A DNA stretch of 64,000 bases from Psettodes erumei (Eukaryota; Chordata; Actinopteri; Pleuronectiformes; Psettodidae). Position numbers and translations under genes: made by a program. The DNA lies in the NCBI GenBank assembly GCA_016785225.1, contig JAFBJZ010000377.1, positions 2,170,001 through 2,234,000 of the forward strand, written 5' to 3'. Positions 1 through 14,181 of the stretch are shown piece by piece. A model generated the notes under the pieces. The model was not told the origin of the DNA. It was given only the letters and a program-made list of their open reading frames with translations, and made no database searches. The number at the start of each line of letters is the position of its first letter. The first letter of the stretch is position 1.

Positions 1-452
1 ACCTTTAAATACAGGACAAACAGGATGATGCATTATGAACAAGGGCCCGAAAGCAGACAGACACTAAAAGACACACAGACAGTAGAAGTTTAATAGTCTT
101 AACTGACACACAAGGGAATAGCAGCACAGAGGATACATATGGGCGTGGGTTTTGCCGATGACAGAAAGCAGGTGAGGAATCCTTTGTTTGGTCTGAAGTT
201 TTGTCTGATCACAGGAAACTATGACTAGTGACTACTGACACTGGCACTGGAGATCACCAGAGTTCCTAAGGCATGACGTGACTGTCAGGTGAAGTTAGAA
301 TAATGCCTGGAAGATAACACTAGAGAAAGTGGCTGAGGTTCACTGCTGCAATTTTGAATCGTGCAGAGGAAGCCAGGCTTTTTGCAGTTGATTTGCAGCA
401 GGTGTGGAGCAGTTCAGTTGGTCAACTGTTTGAGGCCACACCCACAGCGCGC

Positions 453-453
<1 letters not shown>

Positions 454-484
<31 letters not shown>
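454..484. repeat. (CA)n microsatellite
   Basis: Uninterrupted AC dinucleotide repeat of about 31 bases. It produces spurious His/Thr-repeat and Cys/Val-repeat open frames that are not genes. Confidence 0.95.
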
Positions 485-489
<5 letters not shown>

Positions 490-1021
490 ACAAGAGGCAA
501 GAATGGGAACACAGGGAAAAGCACAGGGGTTGTGCTAGCATAATAGTTAGCCATGACACTATTCCCTAGATAAAAACCCATTATGAGATCTTTAATTTGA
601 AAAGTATCCATTACTAAATCCCTACAAAGCTGTATAGCAACACTTTTACATCCTCAGCAATAAACAACACTGTAATATGTTCTCAGAGAAAGTTTCTTGT
701 CCCTGCTTTGCCACATGTTTTCCTGGTCGCTCAACATCCCTCATCTGCAACATTGGAGGTCATTGACTCCTAGTAGAACACTGGATGTCCCAGTCTGGTG
801 TAATGACATGCATTAGCACTGCTCCTGAGCAGTGTAAAACCATCTGTTGACCGTGCCACTGCGGCTATCTGATCTAATCAATTCTGCCCCACAGCACATG
901 GTGTGGAGGGCAGTGGTTACACAAGCAAGGACATAACCCTGTTGTAGTATCACCCTGCTGCCGCTGTCCACCCCCACCTCAGGTTGTCATAGTGCTCTGA
1001 GTTCTCCAGTTTCATCCTGGT

Positions 1022-1225
1022 GTCTCCTTCCTCTCCTCCTCCCCAGTTTACTTTCTTCTTCTCAGGCTTTTCTTTGGCATCCTTATTTCTACCTTTATTT
1101 CCTCTTCCTCTTTTTTCACTCTTGCTCTTGTGTCCCTTTCTTATCTTTTTCATGCACTTGGCCTTGTTTTCTCCTCCTGTTTTCTTCTCATTCATAAATC
1201 TCAGCCTTTGGCTGCTTTTTTTTTT
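1022..1225. repeat. pyrimidine-rich low-complexity block
   Basis: About 200 bases dominated by C and T on the plus strand, ending in a poly-T run. The lysine-rich minus-strand frame and the Phe/Leu/Pro-rich plus-strand frame across it are composition artefacts. Confidence 0.7.
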
Positions 1226-1520
1226 TTTCTTTGACTGATATTAGTTAAATTTTTGATGTACAATAAACTGTCCTCATTTTCCTTTCTCCATTTCCATTCT
1301 TCACCTCTCATTTTTGTCTCTTCTCAATGCTCAACACTCTCTCTCTCTTTTACCACTGTTACCCCTGAGAACTTCTCTTTGCTCCTGTCTGTTAACACTG
1401 CTATCAACAAGTAGAAAACATTCTGCACCACAGCGGACTTCTCTATTTCCCAGCGAAAGAGAGAAAGAGACCCAAACTCAAGGGACACCTCCCGCCTGAG
1501 TATCCACTTTGAAACAGCAT

Positions 1521-1523
1521 GTA

Positions 1524-1544
<21 letters not shown>
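1521..1544. repeat. (TG)n microsatellite
   Basis: TG dinucleotide repeat followed by a short GC-alternating stretch. A (TC)n tract lies about 40 bases downstream at 1581-1599. Confidence 0.9.
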
Positions 1545-1554
<10 letters not shown>

Positions 1555-1773
1555 TGTGATAAAGCTGAGCCACCCACCACCCTCTCTCTCTCTCTCTCCC
1601 AGCTCCCTCGCTGACTGACCAAAGTGAACTGGAATAATCTGGTTTTAGCTGCATCAGGGTTGCTGTTTGGTTGGCAAGGCACATTAGTGGGTCAATCGGG
1701 TTCTTTACAGGATGGCAAAAAGATATATGGAGAGTAGGAAATGAGGAGAGACAATGAGACAGGAGTGCAGGAG

Positions 1774-1801
1774 TTGTGTGTGTGTGTGTGTGTGTGTGTG
1801 T
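1774..1801. repeat. (TG)n microsatellite followed by poly-G
   Basis: Perfect TG repeat that runs directly into a G run at 1802-1810. Confidence 0.9.
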
Positions 1802-4800
1802 GGGGGGGGGTTGTTGGCTAACCTGACTGGGGTTTCCCTGCTGTTACCTAGCAGCCTTTGTTAGCCCAGATCATTAAGGGATGCCTGACAAAGAGAGGTG
1901 TGCATTTTAAATAACTTTGGAATCACAAAACATGAACTGCAGGTTTTCATCAAATCATGAACTGTAAATATCAGCTGGACCAATCCATATTGGAGTTGTG
2001 TTGAATTCAGAAGAACAATTTTACTTAAAGTTACACTAATTAATATTGTTATATGAGTAATGGATCAAATGTAAAGTGAAAGGGTTCAGTTGCAAGGATG
2101 AACCCAGAGAGAATTATCACTCAACAGTGCAGTTCCTCTCAGCTTTATGGATCATTTTAGTGTCTTTTAGTTCATCGTTTTCGTTTTATGGCCAGCAATG
2201 CTGCTGTTTGATTCACCGCTCTCATCAACCACTTTCTCAGCAGCAGGCAGGTATGTTCAGAGAAAACATGGACAAATGTTGACTGTTAGTGGGAGACAGG
2301 AATGCAAATAGCAGTGTTCAATTCCAAATCCTTCACAGTAAAAGATTGGCTGAAAAGATTCTCATTCATTTAAATTGTTTCAAAATTTTTCAAAACGTTC
2401 ATTGATGGTAATGACAGTGCTGTGTGTGAACACAGGGCTATAGCTGCTGTGCTGGTGATGTGCTGCTTTTGTTATGCAGTTGATGCATACAAGGTGCAGC
2501 GGTTTTTGTAGCAGGACAATGTCACGCTACGGCCATGTTTAATTCTGAGAAGAACAAGAGTCATTATTTGCACACTCCCTAGAGTTCACTTGTAAAGAAA
2601 ATTTTAAATGTGAACACATACTGTTTCCCCTGTCAAAGGCAACAGTGGATAATTTTATCCACTGAAAGTATTAACTGTACATAATTGGGTTTTTTGGGTT
2701 GTTTTTTTTAACCACAGATGACTTCCTTTTTTATGAGTCAGAGGACATTTCTGCTGCTACTACAGGTAGATATTTGTGGAAACATTCCCAGATGGAATTT
2801 AGATGTGTACGTGTGTATTGTGTTATGTGTGCTATCCTGACTGGATGAGTAATCCTGTGCACATGTGTATGCATTTACGTGGCGATGTATGTATGCACAT
2901 GCAACCCAGCCATTTTACATCACCTTTTCCCTCTGGAACATAAAACAAAACTGCTTCTTAATCCTTCCAAGGTGCATAGCTGGCTCCCCTTGAAGGTTGT
3001 AATGCCCCTTTACTAGAACAAGTAAAACACACAGGCAATAAAGTAAAAAGAAAGGGAAATGTAGAAGCACAGATCACACACATTCAGGACTTGGCATTTG
3101 CTCAGAGCTGGTCAGGAAGTAGTGAAAACTGCTACTCCTTCACAGCAGGACTACACTGGGCTTTCCAGGGCCACAGGCCAGACTTTTATTGCACATGATC
3201 TAAAAGACTTACTTGTTTATCTCAAACAAAGGTGCAGCAGTCAAATTAAATTGAAAGGAATTGCAAAAATGTTGCATATAGGTTAGCTTAAGGCTACGAT
3301 AAGTTGTCCTTGCCATTGTACCCACCTTTGACCTAAAATTGTGCACTTGGCACAAACCACAACAGCATCTGCAAGTTTTCAAGTGTGGCACCACAACTGC
3401 TTTCTGGGAGTGATTGCTCTTTTAGTATGCCCCCTTATACCCATATATTCATCTCATCAAAGACTACAAAGAGACACAACCCCCCCACAAATGCCAAATT
3501 GAGATCAAGGAGGTAATAACATGCAGCCAAGAGGAGGCTATGACACAAGCTTTTTTGTGCCGCTTTCAAGTGCAGCCATTCGGAACAGATATAATCGCTT
3601 TTTGCCTGTAGATGTTTTCGTCCGAAGCATACTGAAGCCTGGACGCACCATGCCAGTGGTCTTAAATTTTTCATCCCTATTAAGCACATTGGACAGACAC
3701 CCAACGCAGTGTGGATTCAGGGCAGAAGAAAACAGCCCTGAATTAAAACTGTGCAGAGAACTATGCCGATGATTGAATGACAGAAATATGATCAAGGAAA
3801 TCCAGTTTGAGTTGAAAGACGTATTTGATGCCAAAACACCACACACAGGTTTGTAAGACCCTCGGACAGAATTTTACAATTCTGGAAAGTTATCATGATG
3901 TCAACTATTTTAACTTTTTATCTCACATGTTCACTGCCCTTTTAATGTCTCATTAATACACACTGCTATGTTAAGGTCAACACATAGCAGCAATGTACAA
4001 AGCCCCTGGGAAAAAAACAAAACAGCTAACACATTGTGATATTGTTTTGTCCTATTTCCCAGAATTCACCTGCTAACACATCATGATTATTTGTACATTC
4101 ACTCGTGAATGGCCATTGATGTAAAAGCAATATAAAACTGAAAACATAAAAAAAGAGGGTCCTCTAAGAGCACATCAGATAGGGGCAGGTTGCGCTCCCT
4201 GTGGTCGCAGCCATATTATTTACAATGTATATTGCCAAAACGAGATGGTGGTTGCAGAGGAAAACAATGTGCTACCTGCCCACTATCTTCTCTCGTTAAA
4301 CATCCACACCGTTAATAATGTTGGGCTCCACATCCAAGCCCAGCAGGGAGCCATGTGTTACAATATACTGCGCTGTGCGGTTCCAGGGTGGGCCGGGGTA
4401 GCCTGCTCCCTCCATCAGCCTGGGATTGATTGAGGTGGGGTGGGGGTGTGTGTGTGTTGGGAGGGGGTGTTGTTGCCTGGTCTGAGGTACGCGGCGCCTG
4501 TTGTGCTCCCACACACGTTTCACCAATTTAGCACTGTGTGTTCCCACATCGGAATGAACCTGAGTGTATTAAGTGATGTGATTAACGGAAAGGTATTTGT
4601 AAAGATGCTGATGCAGACAGTGCCCTGCCTCACATCACGTTACACACCATAACAGGGCGCAGAAGGGAGACCACTTCCAGAAGGTTTTTTTCTTTCTCTT
4701 TGAAGTGTTTAATTTCAACAAAACCTCACTGTTCCTTTATATATGAGAATCAAGTGCATCCTGGACAATACAGTGATTCTAAAGGGTTTAAGTATGTCCA

Positions 4801-7104
4801 TAATTAATTAGTTGTGTTCCTTCTGAAGTTGTCAAGACAGGCATTACACACAAGCTCTCTTTAGTTTCACTGAGCCGATGGAAAATACTTAGTGATTAGT
4901 GTCACAACAGAAGTCATTATCACCTGCATTGCCAAAGAAGATGAGTTATTTTCAACACATAATGAGTCCAAGAAGAGGATATGGCCCCTGTTACTTACTG
5001 TCTCATTATGTGCTGTAATACATGCAAAAATGACACTCCCCTCTAGTGATGCAGTTTGTCCCTCCCAGGCAGCCTACTTGATATGACATTTGGACATGTC
5101 AGTTTTCTATACATACCAAAAAATAACAGCAAGTGGTTGCTGTTTGACATTTCAGTTTTTTTATGGTTTGAAGAGCTTACACATAAACACAGAAAGCAGG
5201 GATGAGCACACAGTTGCCAGCTACTCCTGTCTGTGGGCTGACATACTGAACCATCACGCGACTTATATAGGTCATTTAAATGTGGCCAGCCACCAGCGGT
5301 AGCGAGGCGTGCGGCACAGGGGGATTTCTCCTCTGACTCCATGTGTTACGGCCAGTGATGTGGATGAGAGTCGACAGGTTCTCTGCCCAGAAGGCTGGCA
5401 CGCGAGGTCCAGGGTCCCCCCAGGACTCACGCCAGTGTATCTATCTTTAGCAGGAGTTAGGAACTGAGTGGTTGTGTATGTGTTTGTTATTCTTTATCGT
5501 TGGGTTTTAAGCCATTTAGGAGTGGGGCTCAAGGTCAGTCTATAAGAATAATGTTTCAGTTGGGTAAAAAGTTGAGGTTACGATTCATATGAGTGTTTTG
5601 AGATGGAGAGCGAGTGTAAAGGGTGTTGCATGCATGTCCTGCCTTTGGCATGTTAGGATGTCTCTGTAAGCATGTGCGCAGGCTTCACATGCATATTTAT
5701 ACTTGGCTCGCAGCTTGTGTGTGCTTGCATTTCTGCACATGTGAGTGTGTGTGTATGCGTGTCTAGCCAGGAGCGTCCACCACTGGCTTACATCCATTTA
5801 ATCTCTCTCGTCCAGCCTCTCTGAATCATCCTGGATTTGTGCACTTAGCCTGTTTGCTGCAGTAGACATTAATCAGGGATCGGCTTTATGTGAAAGTGGA
5901 GGATTTATTTCTGTGTTGATGCTGTGGAAATTTAGCAGCAAGAAGGTAAACAAGAAGGTAAAATATGGTTTAGTGCTCTTCAGATTGTCATCACATCCCA
6001 CAAGGCAGAGGAACATAATTTCAAAGCGCCATGATAAATACGTTATGTGTGCTTTACAAAGGTTTTGTTTCCTTCTGTTTCCAGTCTTTGTGTAAGCCAA
6101 GCCAGCTAGTAGTCAATTCATATTTACCATCCAGACATGAGAGTGGTATCAATTTACCAAAATGTCAAACTTTTCCTTTAAAATACGACAAACTGTGTTC
6201 CCACATAATTTATTTTCCCACAATCTCTGAGAAAACATAGACTCCTGTATCGTACTGCCACTCCTGCAGATGCTGCTTCAGTGAAAGGAATAATTAGAAG
6301 TTGCACCCATTAATTCACAGTGGACAGAAGACAGTCATTATAAATTAAGGCGACATCCAGTATCTGCAATCCTGAACAAGTGATATATACTGTACAAGTG
6401 CTCACAAGTGTACATAACAGATGTATGGTGTCCAGATACTCAAGATTATCCAATCAGATGATCAGAAAATTCATAAATATGAATGAATCATATGAAATAT
6501 GAAAAAAATATGAAAAAAAATTGATTCTTCTTCCTAAATACTTCAGAGCCGTAAACATATTTTCCTGTCATGTCAAACTCTCTGAGGAGACAAAAACCCA
6601 TCATTTCTGTTCGATCCGGTGGATTCGGCATTGAGCATTTATGATGAAAACCTGTGTGCATTCATAATAAAAGCATGGGTAATGCACACACGAGGAGGAC
6701 ATGTTCCATGCATCAGCGGTTTTTCCGCATCAAACAGAAGTAGGGGGGCCTCGATGTTTTTCGCTTGACAAACAGATGAGTCAGTGTTTCTGTTCCCAGC
6801 CGAGTCACTGTCGAGTCACATAACAGTCAGAGGGGAAGTGGAGCAGAGAGTTTCTGAGCAGGCAGCAGACAGAATGTTTGAGAGGGAGAGAGAAAAAAAC
6901 ATGGCTAACGAATGGCGAACAAATTGCCAGGTGATAATACCAGTGTGTATCGAGAGACACTGTGAAGGACCATGTGATGTGTGACACTATTTGAGATGCT
7001 ATTTGCACTCTGAAAGCACAGACCTCTGCCAAGGCTGAACATTTACCCAAAACTACTATGAAATTTCATGGATTACACCATTAAATCCTTTGAGAAGTTG
7101 TGGA

Positions 7105-8110
7105 TCCTGATGCAGATGAATGTTACAGTAAAGGTGTGAAGATGAGGTTTAGTTTGGATGTACAGGCCCACACAGAGTCAGACAATCTAATGTCAGCAGG
7201 GAGATTATTCCAGAGGAATGGGGCACGATAAAGAAGAGATCCTGCAGCCTGCGGACTTCTGTAACCTCTGGGGACAAACAGGAGCCCTGCTTACTGAGAG
7301 TGGAGAGTACAAGATGGAGTATAAGGTTTAAGGAGGTCACACAGGTATAAATGGGCATTCCTATTTAGGATTTTGTATGTCATTAAACAACTTTGAGTCA
7401 AATCTGGTATGGATAAGGAACAAATGGAGGGAAGTGGAGATAAAATTTGTGTGATGTGGTCAAATTTTCTTTTGTTGAAATTCTCGCTGCAGCATTCTGA
7501 ACTATTTGAAGACTTTTTTTGAAGACTTTTTTGAACAAAGTTGGGGATTGGGATCGCAGTATCATTCATAGACAGAAAAAACAGAACTTTTGCTATTACT
7601 TAACATCTTAGAGACTTCTGTCTTCAATGTGCTGGATAGGACTGAATACAACACTATGTTTTGGCCGTCAGGCTTTGAGAAATCACACAGTTATCGAGAG
7701 TTACTGTAACTTGATCAAACTGCTGTATATGTCACGCCTGGCCAATGACGAGCATCTCAGTTTTATCTGAATTAAGAAGCAGGAAAAATATGTGACATCC
7801 ATCTATTCATAGCAGACAAGCAGGCCTCTAATTTGAATAATTAAAGAATGATAATCTGACTTTACCAGTACATACTATACAGCTGAGTATCATCAGTGTG
7901 GCTGTGCAAAATAATCCCATGACTGCCCATGATATGAGCAAGAGGTGAAATATAAAGAGAGAAAAGCAGAGGGCCGAGAGCTGAACCCTGGGCTACTCCA
8001 TATTTCACATCAGAAAGCACGGGGAAAAAGATAGTATATAGAAAGTGGCTGATATAGCAGTCAAAGACATAACTTGTTATACTTGTATGAGCATGAGCTA
8101 AATAAAAAGA
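7105..8110. repeat. degenerate dispersed repeat, probably an old non-LTR-type element
   Basis: The wording of this stretch resembles a common teleost interspersed repeat: an element side mentioning out-of-frame features such as the segments around 7195-7330, 7480-7560 and 7930-8000. No frame is open over a useful length. Family assignment is from memory of similar fish repeats and is weak; a RepeatMasker run with a teleost library would settle it. Confidence 0.3.
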
Positions 8111-9001
8111 AGTGTTGACAGGTCCATCAGTTGGTCATGCTGAGCAAGGACTGGAAAAGTATTTGTTTTCCCTGCTCCCCATAAAATCCTTGACCTGTCG
8201 AACTGCTTACACCACATGACATTGGAAAGTCCAAGTGACTTCTCTTTTTAAAGCCTGGGTTTTCCACAAAAGTATGTGGCAAGAGCGTGAAATGCAAAAC
8301 AGTGAAAAAACATCCTAATGAAGCAAGTTAATAAATCATGCTGTGCCACTGTAAATGTTGAGTGTGTATTCTGCAAATCTCCACACTCCCTTTTTTCTGC
8401 GATCAACTGGAACGACATCAAACTTCGATCGCTGATGCTTTTGAGAACCCGAACCCTCTCTTATTTGAGCAGCAGTGGCTAAACAGCTTTCTATCCTCAA
8501 GACGAATGACCCTTTATTTCAGCACTTCCTTCACACCACAGCAGGTGATCCAGGAAGATCTGAGACTGATGGCTGGACCTCAAATTTACAAAGCGCCACT
8601 TGTCTCATGACTCAAATTGGGCAATCCTGATGATGAGAGCATCACGTGCTACAGTTGAAGCAAAAGAGGTTTATTTTTGAGTCTGAGTCCTGTGATTTCA
8701 ATCAACCAAGTATTTCCCAGCACTGGACAAATTAATATTTTTGACTAGAAGGCAGAACTAGGTCAAACATGACAGGACAAGTTATTGCTGGATATTAAAA
8801 TGTGTATCAATTTAACAAATTATTTACATTTCTTTGCTTACTTTATTCAATTAGGAGGAAATCCAGCCATCACACGAGTCAAATTTTCTGTCTTCCCTTT
8901 TTTTGTTGCATGGAATGGCTTGTTGTTGTTGGAAAATAAAACCTTTCTGCATAGGTTTCCTAATTTTTTCATTCCCCCATCTCTTTCTGCTCTCTGCTAA
9001 G

Positions 9002-9267
9002 GGGTGGATATCCTGAAGCTGGTGGCAGCCCATGTGGGCATCCAGTGGATTGACATCTACCAGTTGCTGGCCAATGCCACGGAGCGCGAAGTGGCGGCCT
9101 TCTCCAATGGCTACTCATCTGACCACGAACGGGCTTACGCGGCGCTGCAGCACTGGACAATCCGGGACAGTGACGCCAACCTGGCCAAGCTGATCAACGC
9201 CCTTCACCGGCAGCGTCGCATCGATGTGGTGGAGAGGATCCGCTGTGTCATGGAGGACAACCCACAG
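9002..9267 (+). CDS. tnfrsf21: tnfrsf21 death-domain exon
   Basis: Acceptor AG at 9000-9001 and donor GT at 9268-9269. The exon enters in phase 1 and leaves in phase 0. It encodes about 88 residues beginning VDILKLVAAHVGIQW and containing REVAAFSNGYSSDHERAYAA, LQHWTIRDSDANLAKL and the closing VVERIRCVMEDNPQ, which is a complete six-helix death-fold domain of the DR6 type. It adapts the receptor to TRADD-like death-domain partners (known of the family). The exon is visibly more GC-rich than the flanking introns. Confidence 0.95.
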
Positions 9268-12200
9268 GTAGTGGTGCTGCTATTACCGTGCCCCTGTTTT
9301 GAATGAGGTTATCAGGTTTATTCAGAGGCATATCAGGAAAATAAGAGCGACCTTTCGTGTCTTCGAATCTTTTCCATCTCCAGTTCTGTCAGCATCACTG
9401 GCATAAGCTGTGTGAACACTGTGTTCTCGGAAATCTAATCTGCAAGGAAAGCTTTCTGGTGTGTCCCTCTGAAGCTAGTCCCTGTGGTTCGGTTGCATTC
9501 CTCACATTAAAGCAACAGTTCACTTTAGGAGAATGATGTGATTTTTAAGTAGTAATTGCACTCACTGCTGCAGCCTCTCTCTGTGTACTAAAGAGTTTTG
9601 TTAAAAAAAGTTCTTGCTGGGATAACTGAATTAGGGAGGGAGGAAATGAGATCAGATTTCTGTCCTAAAAACCCCAACACAAGTAAAAGCATAAAGATAA
9701 ATTATATTTTTCCACATGTAAAATATTCTTTTCATTTCAATATTACAATTTACATTTTAACAGTTCCTTGATATGTTATTAGAGATGCTACGTCAGTCAA
9801 GATATAGAGGGAAAGGGCTTGTCAGTAATAGTGATTGACCACAAACTACAACTTATTTGTATTCAGTATTGCATGGGCAGTAAAAACAAATATTGCCTCT
9901 ACCTTCGCTTGTCTTCGCTCTTCTATAAATTGCCTCTGTATGTAGCTATTTTTATGGTGCGGTTCAGTTTCACAAACACAAACCCGATACAGTCTCAGTT
10001 TCAGCCTCTCATACTGGCTGGCACGCCGAATGCAGCCTGGTTCATGCTTGCAGCCGGATGACTGTAATTGAGTAAACACCTCACATGTCTGACCTCGCTC
10101 ACTGGCCCCTCACACACAGAGGACACACTGGATCCTTCGTCACCCTCCACTTTGCTCCATATCGTTCTTTCTCCATCTCTTCTAACTTTCCAAAGATTCC
10201 TATCAAGGTGGCTCTCATAACCACACTGTTGAAGGTCAGTACTGCCAATACCGTCTCCTAGAAATGAATTTTTTTTTTTACAGATTTACTCATAATTCCT
10301 AATCTATAAATCAAAATCCAATCTCTGAGCTACACTGTGACTATACATTTTGTCATGCTTCTTGCAACACATGTTGCAGATGGAGACAAGGAGATCACAT
10401 GCATAACATAGAGTTAAAAAAAGAGCTTTTATAACTTCCCTCATGGTGGAGGGGAGATTCAGTACACACTAAACCTAAAGACATGTATGGAAATGTAAAG
10501 TAATAATAAAAATAAAGTGGGATCACAGTTAAGACAGCTATCCATGTCTATAGTGAAAGTCAAAGCAGACACACTAAAAAAAGAGGGAGTGAAAGACAAA
10601 AATAAAGTGAAGACACAAAGTATGTGGAACTTTAAAAAGGTCAGAGTCACTGAAACACTTGAAATGAGTCATTACAAATCAGGTCGATTTGACTCACTTA
10701 TGGGAAGCATGTCGATGCATCCGTTACATAAGTGCAATATATGACATTGAGCGTTGAGCACATAGTAGCAGAAAAAAAAAAAAAAAACATCCACAGTATT
10801 GTTGCCATTCCCATCCGAACAACTGAGCGTCAGCTGTCTGATGGATGTTTCTATTTTTATCTGAGGCTGAGTGGAAACCAGTCAGAAGAGTGACAGGAAT
10901 GATTCCCCCTCTCTCTTTTCCCATCCTCCTCACTGTGAGTTGCAGCATCCTCTGAGGGAGTGAGCTTGCCAGGCAAACACATCAAAAATATGACAGGTAT
11001 AATCACCACTGTAATACCTATCTGTATGGAGATGTACTTAATAACTGTTTAATCAAAATTTAAGTTAAGTCAAATGATGAAAAATCTGTTCTATTTTCAA
11101 GTTTAGACACAATATTAAGAACATTCTATCATTAATGGGACCCTGACAGTTATCACTGTCCATTTCCACTTCCAATCCACAAATAACATAACTCATAAGA
11201 TTACAGTTAACTTTAATAATGTCAAAAATCTATGTTTTATTCATGTGTAAAAAAACATGCCTAATAAATACACTAGTGTAGCTGGCCCTGGGCATTAGTG
11301 TGTACAAATTAAAGAGCAGACATGCTGTTTGATTTTGATAAGTCTCCTGTGCATGGCTAACGAATGCACCATGTCAGAGACTGCAGCAGATGGAGCTGCC
11401 AGTGTAAAACAGAGGGAGTTGGCTCTGTCTTTACTGTTTATCAACACAGAACAGTCCAGGATGGCTGCAAAGTTATGGGTCAGCACCGCCAATCCTGCAA
11501 CCAATATTTCCAGTCAAACGGGCTCACATGGAATGGATTATTATGTGAATGTATGTGGATGATGTTGATATGCGGTGCTTAGTGTGGAAGCACTGACCTG
11601 GGCACAGCAGGGATTGGGGAGTGATCATAATAACATCCTTCCAAGGGAAATGGAGACTCAGAGCCTGCAGATAGATGCTGGGTTGGAGGTGAAGTTTTTG
11701 GACTGTTAAGTTGACTCCCTGAACGAGCTTGCAAGTCTGTATATGTTCTTGTTGGACTTTGGTACAAAATGAGGAACTATAGATTACTACTTTAACAGCA
11801 GGGCCTTTCATGGATTTACCAATGTAAAGTATTAGTTAGTGTGAAGTGAATGCAGTCTAAGCTTTGTGAACGCTGCCTTCAACGAATGTAGAGAGGAAGC
11901 AATACAAATAAAGAAATTATATAAAAAAATCAAAAAGGGAAATGGTTAGTTTAAGACTATTAAGCCCACAGTGTGCAGGATGATGGTTGCAGGGTTCTTG
12001 TGTGTTTTTGTGGACATCAGTCATGGCCCATGCTCTGATTACAAGTCTGCATTAAGTCTCTAAATCCCTGGATATATACAGTATGAACAATCAATGATGC
12101 ACCCGAAGATGACCTGTGTAAACTAAGTATTCTAGCTTGCTTTTTGCCAAACTTACAGTTATTTGGTGATTTGAGAGCAATACTAGCTCAAGACGAGCTG

Positions 12201-13989
12201 GTATTTTCAAGGGTTAGCAGGTCAGCTGTCAATGATCAATGTCTATGGTCGTTCAAAGGGGATTAGTTGTATCTCAACATTAAAGTTAGGTAAAGTTGTG
12301 TGCTTTTGGCTCCTGATACTGTAGATACAGTGTAGTGCATAGTAGCAATTTCATTATATTGTAAATATTCTGTGCATTACAGTAACCTGTATGCATTAAA
12401 CTCTAGTCTCAACCACTGTTGCCTCAATTATGACTTCAGAGTGCTGTGACCTCCCCGAGAGTGTTAACTCTCTAACAGTCCAAGTTCAAACTTGGTGTAC
12501 TCAGTATTGAGAAAGAATTTTGATGATGATTGATGATATGGATTGAAACCATCTTAAGTATCTTTGGATTTGAAAGGTCCCTAATACTCTTAATGACCCA
12601 AAGCACAAAGTAAAAAAACAAATACAGCTGCACTCTGTTGATGGGATCTATTGATCAATACCAGTGACTTGGCCAAGTGCTGAGAATCCTGGCTCTAAAA
12701 ACTTAATTTCACTCTGTTTTGGAACAAGAAGTGCCCAGCTAATTGGACTCTGAAGATGGCCAGGGACCAACAGCTGACGGCTGCCAGCTCCTGAGTTATG
12801 ATGTGAGTCTGTGTGGCTGCATTGAGGGTAAGCGCCAAGGAAGCCGGCTGTCTAATCTTTCTAGTAGAAATACTACAGACAGAAACTCTGTTCATCGCAG
12901 GTTGGCCTGGGTGGATGTGCTTCTCCTGCTCTGACAGATTTAAAAGTCCTGTTCATTATCAGGTTTCTTATAGGTAATGATCAAATTGTACTCACCAAGA
13001 TAACTGCTGAAATCCCTCAAGGCATCAACTAATATATATCTCAGTCCATGTTGCTAGCCTTGCTAAAAGGTGAAAGGGCTGGACATAGGTGGATATGGGT
13101 GGAGAAATACGTTGTCGCACTATTCTTTATTACATTAAATGCAAATTCACTCAAGATAGTTCCTGAACAAGATTTTGTAGGTTTCTATGTGACTCTTTAG
13201 GGAAGAGTTTAAGACTTGTTATATGTATTGTATGTATAATTTTATACATTTTGGGTTTTTTTTAAGAAGTGGAATCTGGTTTTCAGTAAGTAGTTATTAT
13301 TCAAAGGAGATGCACAAGGAAGGAGGCAGACACACACGCAGAGCCAGATTGACTGACATCTCTGGACAAACAAGCAGGAGAGGGGAGCAAAGTGAATACA
13401 CAACCCCACCCCCCCACCCCCGCAACATACAGTAGTCATCTTTCCCATCCTGCCACAATGATGCACAGTCAGATGCAATTCCTACCCTAATTGGGTGTTT
13501 ATGATTCAGGTCCCATTAGACGCCTTTCAGTCGCTTCCATAACGAGCCCCACAAGATAATAAAATGAAACCACATCCATTACTTTGTGGGGGAAAAGGAC
13601 AGAAATTTCCCAGAAACTGTGGTGGTTCTTTTAAAGGTAATTCAGGGAGATTATCTGCATGTGTTTGTGAGTGTATTTGACATTAAGTATGCTTTAATGG
13701 AGTCTGGGAGCAGGCTTATCCATTGAAGACTTGTTTTAAATGTCGCAGATGAATTAGCGGTGAGGGCTGAATGTACCATGACATCATTGGCTTTCTAACA
13801 GTGGGGATCAGGGCTGAGTTTCTGTTTTACCTGCAGCTCAGTTCATATCTTGTTGAGTCTTTGCTCTAACATTTTGGATCTAATGAATCAGAGTAGCCCC
13901 AGTGTGTGTTTCTGTCCCCTGTGTCCTTCACACTGCAGCAATGTGCCAACCAGTGAGGCTAGCTCGCTGAGTCTGTATGTGTGTTTACA

Positions 13990-14020
<31 letters not shown>

Positions 14021-14147
14021 CCAAACCCCTGTCCCCAGTAGGTCATTGTATTATGCTGACAGGAGCAGTTAGCAACTCTGCCTGATCCTTCTTCTTCTCT
14101 TTCACTCTTTCTCTTTCTCTCCCTCTCTCTATCTCTCGCTTCTCTTT

Positions 14148-14181
<34 letters not shown>

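Larger units (their letters stand above)
1..9001. other. intronic sequence upstream of the tnfrsf21 death-domain exon
   Basis: I see no exon with recognisable coding similarity here. The next exon downstream begins in phase 1 at the position where the vertebrate TNFRSF21 death-domain exon begins, so this stretch is most simply the 3' part of the preceding intron. The TNFR cysteine-rich repeats and transmembrane segment of the receptor are not in the window. The stretch holds microsatellites, a pyrimidine-rich block near 1022-1225 and a degenerate dispersed repeat near 7105-8110. Confidence 0.6.

Noticed and set aside
354..611. Open frames with His-Thr or Cys-Val repeats
   Set aside because: They are translations of the (CA)n microsatellite.
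950..1238. Lys-rich minus-strand and Phe-rich plus-strand frames
   Set aside because: They are composition artefacts of a pyrimidine-rich block, with no homology that I recognise.
1..9001. Upstream tnfrsf21 exons (cysteine-rich repeats, transmembrane segment)
   Set aside because: I looked for Cys-rich and membrane-spanning frames with splice sites and found none, so the stretch is treated as intron.
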